A DNA stretch of 51,351 bases from Hondaea fermentalgiana (GCA_014084085.1 NPFB01000094.1:86921-138271); one strand, 5' to 3'. Shown: positions 23,501 to 32,999, numbered from the stretch's first letter. The notes: generated from the sequence alone by a model not told the origin. Numbers and translations: made by a program.

Positions 23501-25133
23501 TTATCATGTCACGAGCGTGGCGATTGAAGGCGAGATCATTGCGTCTGGATCGCGGGACAATACAATACGAATTTGGAATGCTACATCCGGCGAGGAGCAG
23601 CACCTTCTCAAGGGTCACACTGGAACGATCAACGGTATTGCAATTCAAGGCGAAGTCATTGTAACTGGGTCCAATGATAAGACAGTACGCCTTTGGAGTG
23701 CCACATCGGGCAAGAATCAGCAAATCCTTCGAGGTCATTCTGATACGATCACGAGTGTGGCGATTGATGGAGAAGTCATTGCGTCTGGGTCCAAAGACAG
23801 GACAATACGTGTCTGGAACGCCTCGTCGGGCGAATTACAGCACGTGCTCGAGGGCCATTCTGGAGAGATTTGGAGTGTGGCACTTGAGAACAACATTATC
23901 GTGTCTGGATCCTCGGACAAGACTGTGCGCACCTGGGACGCTACATCGGGCAAGAACTGGCACAGCCTCGAGGGACACTCTGCTCCTATCTATGGTGTGG
24001 CAATAAGGGGTGAAACGATCGTGTCGGGGTCGAGGGACAACACAGTGCGGGTCTGGAACGTTGTGTCGGGTGAAGAGCAACACGTTCTCACAGGCCACAC
24101 AAATATGGTGAGCAGCGTGGCAATTGAGGAAAATACCATTGTCTCTGCATCTCAAGATAAGACGATTCGCATTTGGAGTGCGGTGTCGGGAGAAGAACAG
24201 CACTTTCTCATGGGGCACGCGGGTACAATTACGAGCGTTGCAATTCAAGGCGATACCATCGTCTCTGGCTCCGATGACAAGACGGTGCGCGTTTGGAGCA
24301 CAGCGTCGGCGGGCGAACTTTTCGAAGAGCAGCACATTATCGAGAGACATTTTAGCCCTGTCACCAGCGTGGCAGTGGATGGTAATACCATCGTGTCTGG
24401 GTCCAATGATAAAACAGTGCGTATATGGGACGCACAAAGTGCGAAGGAGCAACATGTCTTTTCAGGGCACACTGGTGGTGTGAGGAGCGTAGCGATCGAG
24501 GGCAATACTGCCGTGTCTGGCTCATCGGACAAGACGGTGCGCATTTGGGATGTTGCGTCTGGGGACGAGCAGCACGTTCTCAGAGGGCACGCTGACTGGG
24601 TGCATGGAGTTGCGATTCGGGGCGATATTGTCGTGTCTGGGTCCAAGGACAAAACGGTTCGCATCTGGAATGTTACGTCGGGGAAGAAAGAGCATGTTCT
24701 TGAGGGACACTTTGACTGGGTCACGAGCGTGGCGGTTGAAAGGGATACGGTTGTGTCAGGCTCTCGCGACAAGACGGTGCGCACCTGGAATGCTATCTCT
24801 GGCGAAGGACAGCGCGTCTTTGAAGGTCACTCTAGTCCTATTCGGCGCGTGTCGATTGTAGGCGACATCATCGAATCGCGATCCTCTGACAGTATTCGCT
24901 TCTGGAGTGTTTCGTCTGGTGAAGAACTGGATGCAAGCGAGGCACGCGCTACTTATGGGGAAGGGTACCACCATGTGGTGGTAGAAAGAGAAACGCATGT
25001 AAGCTTGAGTGGAGTGGTAGGCTTTACGACGGACCACAACTTCGTAGTCACGGCAAGGAGTGGATCCATTTTCGTGATTGGTGACGCAAGCGGCATGGTG
25101 CACATTTTGCGCATTGATGAATCTAAACCGTGA
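20583..25133 (+). CDS. TIR-NACHT-WD40 NLR-like receptor
   Basis: A 1516-residue STAND-type receptor. Residues 60-195 look like a degenerate TIR-like fold. A clear TIR domain spans about 203-328: 'FDAFISHEWG', 'GLKMWLDAKEV', 'GIEGSKVFLILATKRYM', and 'NCLKEF' placing E282 at the NAD-cleaving glutamate position. The NACHT domain has Walker A GDGGVGKS (409-416), Walker B VVVFDALDE (544-552) and the STRP sensor (580-583). Helical lid regions and a Lys/Asn-rich linker (about 668-703) follow. Residues 966-1455 are at least 12 WD40 repeats of 40 residues, plus one or two decayed blades. Family knowledge: NACHT oligomerises on ligand sensing and TIR domains make NAD-derived signals or degrade NAD. Start: first ATG in fair context (A at -3); ATG at 20637 (A at -3, G at +4) gives 1498 residues. 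Confidence 0.9.
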   Translation: MRERRRAREQARGGERRKMATSRGLGKKSAIFGRVKMMSMNARVDRTQRRGDLEEATSAHAESGATLLEDLAVLLIHDPRDEVVAEKLMSAIQPHFRLPVRLANQATQASEEAKMADVAAILVSAALQQNEALVEAVARKLPNALIPVIVDETMILQKAWHGAISYYMANELHFDYCDPVSAIVSYLLDQILAKASGAPPIKVFDAFISHEWGVHDTAKELARRLEEKHGLKMWLDAKEVIGAVDESMTHGIEGSKVFLILATKRYMKKVNNGDRRDNCLKEFLHASNQRADRIVVAALEADMTKPATQWTGQFQLALTRQVPVDFLTVSDETVAHLANAIRMRIEAPEASSDLTPLMRDIHPRLNPCSSEVWAKGKAANFTLGTRTWIIDELCEWYRRGESAVFILVGDGGVGKSVIMAELCHRGGALKLADEIKEDLDTREGGKLRRTSSRVRSLWRRSQKERPPIFVAAYHFFRHDQVTTAAPEEALVSIAWQLCLRVSGFASALDRVNLENLRNKSLADIFQAILVDPTDTLGPGQARQVVVFDALDECSKSDELLRKVIRMWKNAMPAWLSLVVSTRPEGEIERGFANNNLDCRVLKLQDEENVRDIRLHIEHLLRDMRDVVEPKDVEECAEILTERSEGLFLWASFLPDTLKRVLREKKKGITLTMTRQTPTEATRKNHRNNKKSNKKKEDELRKNSSKGAGLSVLLTKDDISNKDVFPDGLGGMFQDYFERLRDKMGNEESYQTLLAPIVVAREPLSIEHLSKILDKSEKTTRQIVGDARNLLYQGGDGRVALIHKRMADWLVDDTLSGQLGVDVGQGHHFLAEYCSNAEDAFALRHAIFHCVKYGETQMAFALLNSFAWVQKAISVGDDEAQRRSVIGNLVRDCVELGINFAPESDTPRFLSKAVHALSYDPDELTSQILARFGHESTNPLALSVEPPGSPWLEPLRTTLPHPRDPLQHVLKGHTYHVTSVAIEGEIIASGSRDNTIRIWNATSGEEQHLLKGHTGTINGIAIQGEVIVTGSNDKTVRLWSATSGKNQQILRGHSDTITSVAIDGEVIASGSKDRTIRVWNASSGELQHVLEGHSGEIWSVALENNIIVSGSSDKTVRTWDATSGKNWHSLEGHSAPIYGVAIRGETIVSGSRDNTVRVWNVVSGEEQHVLTGHTNMVSSVAIEENTIVSASQDKTIRIWSAVSGEEQHFLMGHAGTITSVAIQGDTIVSGSDDKTVRVWSTASAGELFEEQHIIERHFSPVTSVAVDGNTIVSGSNDKTVRIWDAQSAKEQHVFSGHTGGVRSVAIEGNTAVSGSSDKTVRIWDVASGDEQHVLRGHADWVHGVAIRGDIVVSGSKDKTVRIWNVTSGKKEHVLEGHFDWVTSVAVERDTVVSGSRDKTVRTWNAISGEGQRVFEGHSSPIRRVSIVGDIIESRSSDSIRFWSVSSGEELDASEARATYGEGYHHVVVERETHVSLSGVVGFTTDHNFVVTARSGSIFVIGDASGMVHILRIDESKP
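23478..24930 (+). repeat. Twelve-unit WD40 repeat array with exact 120-bp period
   Basis: Successive copies of the motif reading '(T/S)VAI.G..IVSGS.DKTVR(I/V)W...SGEEQHVL.GH' start every 120 bases, apart from one 12-base insertion near 24310-24330. Nucleotide similarity between units is high ('GTGTCTGGGTCC' and 'GACAAGAC' recur), much higher than between blades of the kinase-linked propeller at 33000. This is typical of arrays renewed by unequal exchange or gene conversion. Confidence 0.92.
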
Positions 25134-25154
25134 TGGGGGAGAGTCATCTGAAAT

Positions 25155-25160
25155 AATAAA
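25155..25160 (+). terminator. Candidate polyadenylation signal AATAAA
   Basis: AATAAA 22 bases after the NLR-like stop in an A-rich stretch (AATAATAAAAAATAATTT). Close to the stop, but intron-poor protists often have short 3' UTRs. Confidence 0.5.
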
Positions 25161-25280
25161 AAATAATTTGCAGGCATTGATTCGTTGTCAAAAGCTTGTT
25201 TGCCAACACCGAGGTTTTCTCTTTCCAAAAACAAGCTCGTTCGCTTTCGCGGTGTGACTTGTTTATAGTGATACATTCTT

Positions 25281-25707
25281 CTCACTACGCATGACGATAC
25301 GATTGTGTCTGGGTCGTCTGGCGGGGCAGGGCGCATTCGGGACGTTACTTCGGTCACCCGCTGAGCGGCACGTTCCGAGGACGTATTCTCGCTCGATCCA
25401 GTTCGTGATAACAAAAGGCAATGTGATTGCGTCTTTGTCTTGGTGGTGTGATGGTATGCCCTCTATGGCATGCTGCGTCAGGCAAGAGACTGAAGTGGAG
25501 AGAAAATCGTACGCTGGGAATTTGAATAAGTGATTGGATAAGTGATCCAATCAATCTGAAGAGCGCAACGCGAGCAGAAAACATACGGGAGCCGTAGGTT
25601 TCTCGACAGATGAACCTATCCTTTCACATGCAGCAACTCGCCTGAGAACCAAGTGCGTTGTTGGTGACGCAAGTGACATGGCGCACGTTTTCCGTTGGAA
25701 GAGATGA
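25281..25707 (+). pseudogene. Decayed copy of the 3' end of the TIR-NACHT-WD40 gene
   Basis: At 25290-25360 one frame reads 'HDDTIVSGSSGGAGRIRDVTS' before a stop, matching the WD unit core 'DTIVSGS.DKTVRIWDVTS'. At about 25405-25450 another frame reads 'FVITKGNVIASLSWW', like '.VAI.GEVIASGS'. At 25594-25707 the frame reads 'VGFSTDE...VVGDASDMAHVFRWKR' and stops, matching the unique C-terminus of the intact gene ('VGFTTDHN...VIGDASGMVHILRID'). The pieces are in order but broken by stops and a frame change. The simplest reading is a tandem duplication whose downstream copy was mostly deleted. The spans between pieces show no other gene. Confidence 0.8.
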
Positions 25708-25828
25708 GTTATTTACTTTGTCGCGAAACTTTTTCTATGCCTCCTCCGTATTGGGTGGGTCGAAACTGCATGTGTTTTACACAATGACTGCGTTAAGGGA
25801 GAAAAAGGCGCAAGATCAGTATTCACTT

Positions 25829-28127
25829 TTACATAGGTCTCTGCAAGTCTAAATAAAGCTGGTATTCAGCGGCAGAAGGTCCCCGGTCCGCGCGAAACCA
25901 CAAAGCCTGGATGCCGTATCGTTTGGCAGAGTCGATATTGTTCTTGTCGTCATCGACGAGAAGAACTTGAGACTCTTTGAGGGTTTCGCAGCCGACGGCA
26001 AAGGCATGTTCCTTACAGACGAGGGCGACGTGGCGACTCTTTCCCGCACGACGTGGCGAGCAGCAAATGGGTGCGCCGTTAGGAGACATATTGTCTGACT
26101 TGGAGACGGAGGTGTGCTGCGCCCCGCACACAAATGTGTTCTTGCCAAGTTCACATTCCGGAAAGGTCCTGTCGAGAAGCCTCTTGACAACGTCAACCTG
26201 CGGACTAAAGGTAACAATGGAAAGCGCGATTCCGGCTTTGAGAACAGCAGGGACAATGGCCAAAAAGATGGGACGAATATTGAGGTCCTCAATTGCACCG
26301 CGAAACTGTCCCTTGGTATGTGTGTCAATGAGCGTGTTATCGAAATCAAGTGCAAGCATGAAGATTCCGGCGCTGCGCAGGGCCTTGACGACGAGGGCAG
26401 GCTCGAACTGCGCACTTGCGAGTTGAAACTGCTGGTCGCGCGTAGGCGTCTCAAAGCATGGCGGGGCACCCAGATGCCGCGCAGGAGTCTTGGCGCATTG
26501 TTTTACAGTGGCACTGCGATGATTGTATGAAACGGTCCCGTTCTCCTTTCCATTTCGCTGAGCGCGTCCGTTCATGATCGAGCTTGACGAGGACGATGGA
26601 AGGGCAAGCAGGCGGTCGCGGTGCTTGGCTTTGCGGATCTGGCGACGAGGAAGACCTCCCGGAATCCCTGGATCGCTGCGCTTCGCCGATGTCGGCACTT
26701 GAATCGTGCTGTGCATTGCTTGTTGAATATGCATTGCGTGTGCCGACGAAGCAGCAACAGGTCGTGCTTTTGTAGTAGAAGAAGTGGAAGATGAAGACCC
26801 AATGATGGCCATCGAAGGTCCCGGCGACTTGATGGTGGCGTCGATCTCCTCCATGGAGACCGAGCGCGCGTCCGTAGTCACGGGATCCTTTTGCTCTTCA
26901 ACCTCAAGGCGGTCAAAACGCCGACGCACAGAGCCGAGTTCGCTTGTACTGCGACGACCAAGGAGCAGATCGGGGGATTCAGTCAAGGCTGGTCCTTCGA
27001 TTCCCGACATGGTCGAGCAGGCAGATCCAGGCAATTTCGGGGTCGACAAGACCTGCGGAAATGGCTGTGGGGAGATAAAGCTGGGGTCTGTTCCTGGCAG
27101 CAGCGAGGCTTCACTCGTGCTCCGTCGAAACTCCAAGAGCGAATCGGGCGATTCATCCTGGAGCTTGGGCGTACGCTGACGTGATCGCGGAAGCAAGGGG
27201 CTCGTGGAAGCTTCTGGCGTGGGGGCACCGCCCGCAGCGGCGATGCTGCTGGTGCTGGTGCAGCGAACGTTATGCTCGTTGTTTTCCCGAAAACCCGTAA
27301 AAGTTGGCGAGTATCCGGTTGTGCGGTCAGGGTCGTGGAGCAGTGCCGAGATTTCAGGTGCTTGATGGCCACCGACCTCGAAATGGTCGCCGTCGCTCCC
27401 ACTCATTCGGCGGGCGCGGCGGCGCTCTCCCTTGCTACTGCTGCTGCACGTACTGCTGCTGCTACTGCTACTGACAGTGCTTCGCGCCGTGACTGGAGTA
27501 CCATGTCGGCTATTTTGGCCGCTCCGCGAACGTTGTTCAGAGGGATGGGGGCCATCAAGAGCTGCGGTGTCGTCTTCGTCGAGCGTCTCACTCATGCCGT
27601 TGAAATGAAAGGGCCCAACGCTGCCCACGCTATCTAGACTGAGACGCAGACGCTTGGAATCGCGCGAGCTCTTGTGTTCGCGCCCGCGCGGGGCCATGGG
27701 GGACAGCGCACTCATTTGCTGTGCGAAAGAAGACGACTTGGTGCGCATGAGCGCTTGGTGCTGTGCGCCCGCGCTGCCCCGGGCGCGCGAGCTCGGCAAG
27801 CCTTCACTAAAGGACGAAGACTTGCCAAGCTGAAAGAGAGGCACACTGTCGACGCTCTTGTGCACGGCAAGGCCGCGTCGGCCGCTCGAGGAGCGCCTTC
27901 TGCTGCTGCCGCGGCTCCTCGTGCTGTGCGAGCTCTTGACTGAGTCTGGACTGCTGTGTCTGCTGCCACGATGATCAGAAAAGAGCGTCCGGCGCGTCCC
28001 TGGGGAGATGCTTGCAAAGGGCATGGGCACGAAATGGCGGCCGTTAAGCTCCCCACCCATGCCGGCGGGGCCATCAACGGCGGTGGTTGAGTTGCCTCGC
28101 GACGAGCACGCGGAGGAGCCCCACTCG

Positions 28128-28158
<31 letters not shown>

Positions 28159-28531
28159 CCTGAAAGAGGGTGGGGCAGGACTTGGTCACGGCACAGTTTG
28201 CCCAGGCGGGGGAGCGACCGATCCGGTGAAGAGCGTACACCTTGTGCTGGAGGTCGCGTGCGGGTTGACAGTTAGGATTGTGCGCGAGCGCCTCTTCTAA
28301 GAGTTCGAGGCACTCTTCCATTTCGTTGGCCTCGTACTTGCGCGCTGCGCAGTTGTACGTGCGCATAGCATGCTTGCTCCTGGCGCTCAGACTGTGCGGG
28401 TCAGAGGCGCCGGGGTCGCTTTCGTCCGAGACGCTCACTGGTGACGCGGGCACGGGCGGCGTTCTGGCTCCGCCCATGAGCTCCTTTCTGCTGGCGCGGT
28501 CGCCCGGGATCGTGCGTCCTCTTCGCAGCAT
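25829..28531 (-). CDS. TPR-like plus C-terminal HAD-phosphatase protein with long disordered linker
   Basis: A 900-residue protein. About residues 53-115 form a TPR-like pair ('ARKYEANEMEECLELLEEALAHNPNCQPARDL'). Then comes some 600 residues of Ser/Arg-rich, low-complexity sequence with poly-Ser runs. The last 178 residues are a HAD-superfamily domain: motif I 'LALDFDNTLID' (nucleophile D729 and acid D731), motif II 'LSIVTFS', a Lys-bearing strand 'HVALVCKEHAF', and motif IV 'QVLLVDDDKNNIDSAKRYG'. All catalytic positions are present, so phosphatase activity is likely; a CCSPRR insert lies before motif III. The substrate is unknown. A frame extension to 28603 begins only at TTG, so the first ATG (28531) is used. 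It converges on the NLR-like gene and its pseudogene. Confidence 0.8.
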
Positions 28532-28974
28532 CCTGTCTGTGTCTCTGCCGGTCTCTGGTCCCTGGGTCGTTAGATAGCGTGCTGGTGCGAGCCACGCAAG
28601 CAAGATAAGCCTCGCGGCGTCGTCGTCGTTGTCCTTGGTCGCGGCAAGCCAGCCTCCCTCGCTGCCGACTCCCGCCCGGCCGACCGACTGGCCGCGCGAG
28701 CGACACGCCGGGGTGGACCGCGCCGGGGCCTGCTGCCTGCCTGCCTGCCTGCGCTGGCGTCCGCGGGCCGCGCGGGGCGGGCTTGCTTCGGGGTCTGCTT
28801 GCTCGCTCTTGCCCTGCTTTCTCCCTTCTCTCTATCCGCGCGGTGCAGCCTCGCCTAACGTCGCCGCGGTGGTTGGCCTGCTTTCCTCTCCTCTCCCTCC
28901 TGCCTCGCCTCGCTCGCCTCCGCTCGCGGCGGCCTCGCGCGGCGGCCGGCGGCGCCTGGCGCGCGGCGAGGGCA

Positions 28975-29074
28975 NNNNNNNNNNNNNNNNNNNNNNNNNN
29001 NNNNNNNNNNNNNNNNNNNNNNNNNNNNNNNNNNNNNNNNNNNNNNNNNNNNNNNNNNNNNNNNNNNNNNNNNN
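28975..29074. other. Assembly gap (100 N)
   Basis: Exactly 100 Ns between GC-rich flanks, the conventional placeholder for a gap of unknown size. True distance and order across it are unverified. Confidence 0.98.
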
Positions 29075-30126
29075 GGGCGGGCGGAGCTCTGCGCGCCGCC
29101 TCGGAGCGCGTGCGTGCGGCGCGAGCGAAGGAGCTGGCGAGGTGGCCAGCGAGATGCGGCTGGCGCGAGAGGAAGCGAGATTGAAGATAAGATGGACAAA
29201 CTGCCGCGCTCGCTCCCTGCACGCACGCCCTGCGTACAAACGCTCACACAGCGGACGACCCGAACGTCGACACCGTCGCGCGTCGTGTAGCGCTTCCTCT
29301 CCACGCTTCGCGCTCGCGCTCCGCGTCGCTCGCCGTCCACTATCTCGCGTCGCGCGCGGTGGTGGTGGTGGTGGTCGCGGCGGTGGGCACAGATGAGCGC
29401 CAAAACGACCCTGGGCTGCCTTTCTGCCTCTGTCGCTTCCGCAGAAAGATCGCAACAACAGACGCCGCGCCGCGCTGTTTGCGAGCGTCTCCGCTCCCCG
29501 CGTATGCTCGCCTCGCGTGAGCTCGCCTCGCGTCGCGTCGCGGGCCCGGAGCGGTCGCGGTCTCTTGGTTCGAGTTTGAATTCTTCGTCTCTTTTTTCAA
29601 TTCTTCTCCAATCCCGGTCCCTTATTACATGCGCCCCTTGCCGCCTCTGCCTCGCAGCGCGCCGCCACTGGCCCTGCACCTACGCTCCTCTTTTCTCCGC
29701 CTCCTGGCTTTCGTCTCTCTCCACTGAGCAAGTCCACTCTACCCGCACTAAGAGAACTAACCTCTTATATTTACAGTGGGGGATGTCTGTAGAAAGTGAC
29801 AAAATATTCAAACGTCGAAGGCGCGTAGGGGGGGAAGGGAAATTTCCCATCCCGGACGCGCCCGAGAAGAGGCCGTTTCGTCCCTCGCCCACCCCCTTCG
29901 CGCCACTGGGCCGGCTGCGGTAAAAGGGGTTGCGCAACTGTTCTCGCGAGCACGGCCAGAGACGAAACGGCGCGCGCGATCCGTTGGCGGCGGAAGAAGA
30001 CAGCGGCCGCGGTGCGCCGGCACGGGTGGTTACTTGATAGTTTCCTGCTGCTTTCCACGATTTTGGTTGGCCAGGTCTTCTCGTCTCCCTCTCTCGCGGG
30101 CTCGGCCAGGCCGAGCTCAACAATCT

Positions 30127-30156
<30 letters not shown>
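30127..30156. repeat. (GA)15 microsatellite
   Basis: Fifteen GA dinucleotides in the upstream region of the GHKL ATPase gene. GA/CT tracts can act as GAGA-like promoter elements, but nothing more supports that here. Confidence 0.9.
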
Positions 30157-30157
<1 letters not shown>

Positions 30158-30835
30158 GAAGAAGGAAAAAGGAAATGAAGAAAAAGAGAAACGGCCGCGG
30201 AAATCCGGGATAGAGTAGCGAAAATTCGGGGCCACAGATGCACGACAAGGTTCAAGAACTGCAGTTTGAGTTGAGACTTAGATTGTGCGTTTGTCCGAGC
30301 ATCAATCGTACACTTGCGTGACGCTTTCTTTGCGCGCGTTGGACTACGTCAGAGAGAGTGCCAGTGGCCCGGAAAAAGTGCGTCCTGCTTGCTCGCGGCA
30401 AAAGTAGTGTCGTAACTTGCAATTAGCTCTCAACGACTTTCGCAAAAATCTTACTCGGAATCCTCCTTTTATTATGTGCGAGCGACTGAACAAAGGACAG
30501 GGTTGTTGTTGGCACTATCATCGTCAATAGCAATACAAGAGATCATTTCAACTTTCGTACGAAATATTCGACCGGCGTCGTTTCTCCCGCTTGCGTCTTT
30601 ACGAGCATCCGACTTGCTAATCTGGCGGCAAATCTTTCCTTGCGCACACAGCAGGCACTTTTTTTTTTTCCCTCGATTTCTGTATCAAAGCTGCAACCGA
30701 AGCGGTTGCCAGGGACACCACGAGCCCACCAGGCGCGACGAGACGCAAGAGAGACGAGACCGGACGGGCCGAACCAGGCCGCAACGTCTGCTCGAGACAA
30801 AGCCAACGCCGTTTCTCTTTTCTCCCGTTCTCGTC

Positions 30836-32779
30836 ATGGTGGCCATGGCGAGACCCAGTGTGAGCCTTCGGGCTCTTGCGCAATCCTTGCCGCTCGGAAC
30901 GACGCAAAGGGGCGTACGACGAGTGGCGCGCTTGTCGACAAGCGCAGCGCCGCCAGCCCCGCAGGATCCATCTGATGCGGAAAGCTTTGCAGTGCAAATC
31001 CGGAACCCAACAGCCTTGCTCAATGCCATCGCATCCACCTACAAGTCCATGCCGCGAATCCTCATGGAGTACGTCGACAACGCGCTCGATAGCGCAGAAG
31101 AAGCCCGACAGACTGGAATTCTTGCACCGGATTCGCCCATTGATATCCGTATCGATATCGATGCCGTGGAAAGGCGCATTTGGATCCGTGACAACTGTGC
31201 AGGTATGGACGAGTCCAATCTGATGCAACTAGTGCTCGGCATCGGGGATTCAAGAAAACGCGACCTCGAATACACGAATGGGCAGTTTGGTTTCGGCGCG
31301 CATGCTTTTCGGGCAGCCGCAGAACATCTTCACGTCTACACTTGCCCAGCAAGCGAATCGAGCAACAAGGACATGCACGCAGTTGTCCTTGACCGCCGCA
31401 GCAGCCATGTTCCACGACCTCGACGCATATCCATGGAGGACCTGCTCAAAGGCGATGAAATTGTTGGTGATGCCTTTGCTCGCAGCGTCTTGACCAGGGA
31501 GATGGAGAGCGTTAGCATTTTTCCGGGAGCAAGCTCTCATGGAACCGTGGTGGGCCTCTTGGACGTCGACCCAGTCTGGTTCGAGTCGGTGCGAATGACC
31601 TCCCTTTGTCGCGAGATCGAAAACCATTTCGAAGGTCTATTGAGTGATAATGCCGCACGCATTGTCGTGGGCCAAGTGTATCGTCGCGGCAAGGCCCGCA
31701 AGCTCACACGTAGCGAGCTCGAGTGCAGCGCTTTCGACTACAGCAATCTACCGGGAACGCGTATGAATGAGTCCTTTCATACGCCAGACGGCAGCACCTT
31801 GCGCGTCGATATCGTTGTCACTAGTGAAGTACGCCCCGACAAACGCGTGCGCTTCTTCAAGGGCGGGCGGGCCATTTCTGAAGCCTTCCGTCTCGCCTCC
31901 TTTATGGATGTCTCGACCAACGGCAGCCGACTTTGGGAGCACCCGGGCGTCTGTGGGCGCATCGAGGTCGGTAGGGCGCTGTCTCCCGTACTCACACGCG
32001 ATGAATTCGTGCGCACATCGAATCGTAAATTTGTCTACGAAGCGCTCATGGATCTCGAGGATACCCTTCTGCGCGAGTTGAACGAAGTGATCCGAATGAC
32101 CACGGAAGACACCTTGTCCGAGCTTGAAAATACTCTCCTTGACACGGCGGCGGACTTGCTTCGTATGGATGAGGAGACCTTTCTGTCAAGCGAGGACCTG
32201 GCGGCTGCCGAGGAGGCGGCCGCGACCGCCGAGAGGGATCGAAAGCAGGTCGAGGAAAACGACAGCGAACCCGAGTCTGACACCAACACCAGCGAACGCG
32301 TGATTCGGGACGAAGTCGAGTATAGTCCAATTGTGCGCGAAAAACGGGAAAGGACTCACGAGGCGCGCAAGACGAGGCGAAAGAGCGACCCCTTGTTCGA
32401 AATTCGCTTTGTGCACGCCGCTACGTCCGACCCGGACGCCGTGCCACAGCGTAGCTTCATGGCCGACAAAATGCTGTACATGAATGTCGATCACGAGGAC
32501 TTCCGATCCCGCCTGGAAAAGGATCGCAACGGTAATCACGTGATTGGACCGCGTTTGACTGCGTATTTGAGCAATGAAATCGCCGTGCACCACCGCTTAG
32601 CCTTTGACGCCTTGCACAAGCTGGATCGCACGAGCATGGGCATGAGCGACTCCTACGAGAGGCTTGTGGCGTCCATCAACAACCTTGAGAACAAGTTGAC
32701 TCCGTCCGTTTCAGCTTCTGCGGCCAAAAAGCGTCGCATTCCGGCAAGTGGTCTTGCCGGCAATGATATATCCGATTGA
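30836..32779 (+). CDS. GHKL (Hsp90/gyrase/MutL/MORC-type) ATPase with mitochondrial-like presequence
   Basis: A 647-residue protein. Residues 1-37 are rich in Arg, Ser and Ala with no acids ('MARPSVSLRALAQSLP', 'RRVARLSTSAA'), which looks like a mitochondrial targeting peptide. A GHKL ATP-binding domain follows at about 55-230: N-box 'EYVDNALD' (E78, N82), G1 'DNCAGM' (119-124), lid/G2 'GQFGFGAHAF' (149-158). An S5-like transducer region follows to about 400. A coiled, Glu-rich segment ('LAAAEEAAATAERDRKQVEE') and a C-terminal domain ending in a basic tail complete it. The G2 form GQFGFG is closest to MORC/MutL-like GHKL proteins, but no MORC CW finger is present. ATG at 30836 has G at -3 and +4; ATG at 30845 is also good. 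Function unknown; ATP-driven dimer clamping is the family theme. Confidence 0.82.
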   Translation: MVAMARPSVSLRALAQSLPLGTTQRGVRRVARLSTSAAPPAPQDPSDAESFAVQIRNPTALLNAIASTYKSMPRILMEYVDNALDSAEEARQTGILAPDSPIDIRIDIDAVERRIWIRDNCAGMDESNLMQLVLGIGDSRKRDLEYTNGQFGFGAHAFRAAAEHLHVYTCPASESSNKDMHAVVLDRRSSHVPRPRRISMEDLLKGDEIVGDAFARSVLTREMESVSIFPGASSHGTVVGLLDVDPVWFESVRMTSLCREIENHFEGLLSDNAARIVVGQVYRRGKARKLTRSELECSAFDYSNLPGTRMNESFHTPDGSTLRVDIVVTSEVRPDKRVRFFKGGRAISEAFRLASFMDVSTNGSRLWEHPGVCGRIEVGRALSPVLTRDEFVRTSNRKFVYEALMDLEDTLLRELNEVIRMTTEDTLSELENTLLDTAADLLRMDEETFLSSEDLAAAEEAAATAERDRKQVEENDSEPESDTNTSERVIRDEVEYSPIVREKRERTHEARKTRRKSDPLFEIRFVHAATSDPDAVPQRSFMADKMLYMNVDHEDFRSRLEKDRNGNHVIGPRLTAYLSNEIAVHHRLAFDALHKLDRTSMGMSDSYERLVASINNLENKLTPSVSASAAKKRRIPASGLAGNDISD

Positions 32780-32999
32780 TTTGAAAAAACAAAAAACAAA
32801 AAACAAAAACATGATGATTGACGAAACAACGCAATCTCGGTTGGACATAAACTGCATTTTTCGCCGACTTGTCTTTACACAGAAATGAAGTCAGGACGTT
32901 GTTGGTCGAACCTGCCATCAAATGTTTGAATTTCTGCAAATATCATATGGTCAGAAATCGTAATTTCGAAAAATACAAGGAGGTTGATGGTAGCGGTCT

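Larger units (their letters stand above)
28532..30835. other. Divergent intergenic region interrupted by an assembly gap
   Basis: About 2.3 kb between the HAD gene and the GHKL ATPase gene. It is very GC-rich on both sides of the gap, with CCTG, GGT and GCCTCG repeats, and becomes AT-richer after 30200. Several open frames run through the Ns or through repeats; none resembles a protein. The frame of the ATPase is open from a GTG at 30476. Part of a gene could be hidden in the gap. Confidence 0.5.

Noticed and set aside
29560..29580. GGTTCGAGTTTGAATTC resembling a tRNA B box
   Set aside because: It departs from the B-box consensus after the first bases, and no acceptor stem or A box is found at the right distance. 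No tRNA gene was recognised anywhere in the window.
28629..29679. Open frames running through the N gap
   Set aside because: They are open only because the Ns contain no stops; flanking residues are Arg/Pro/Ala-rich shadows of GC-rich DNA.
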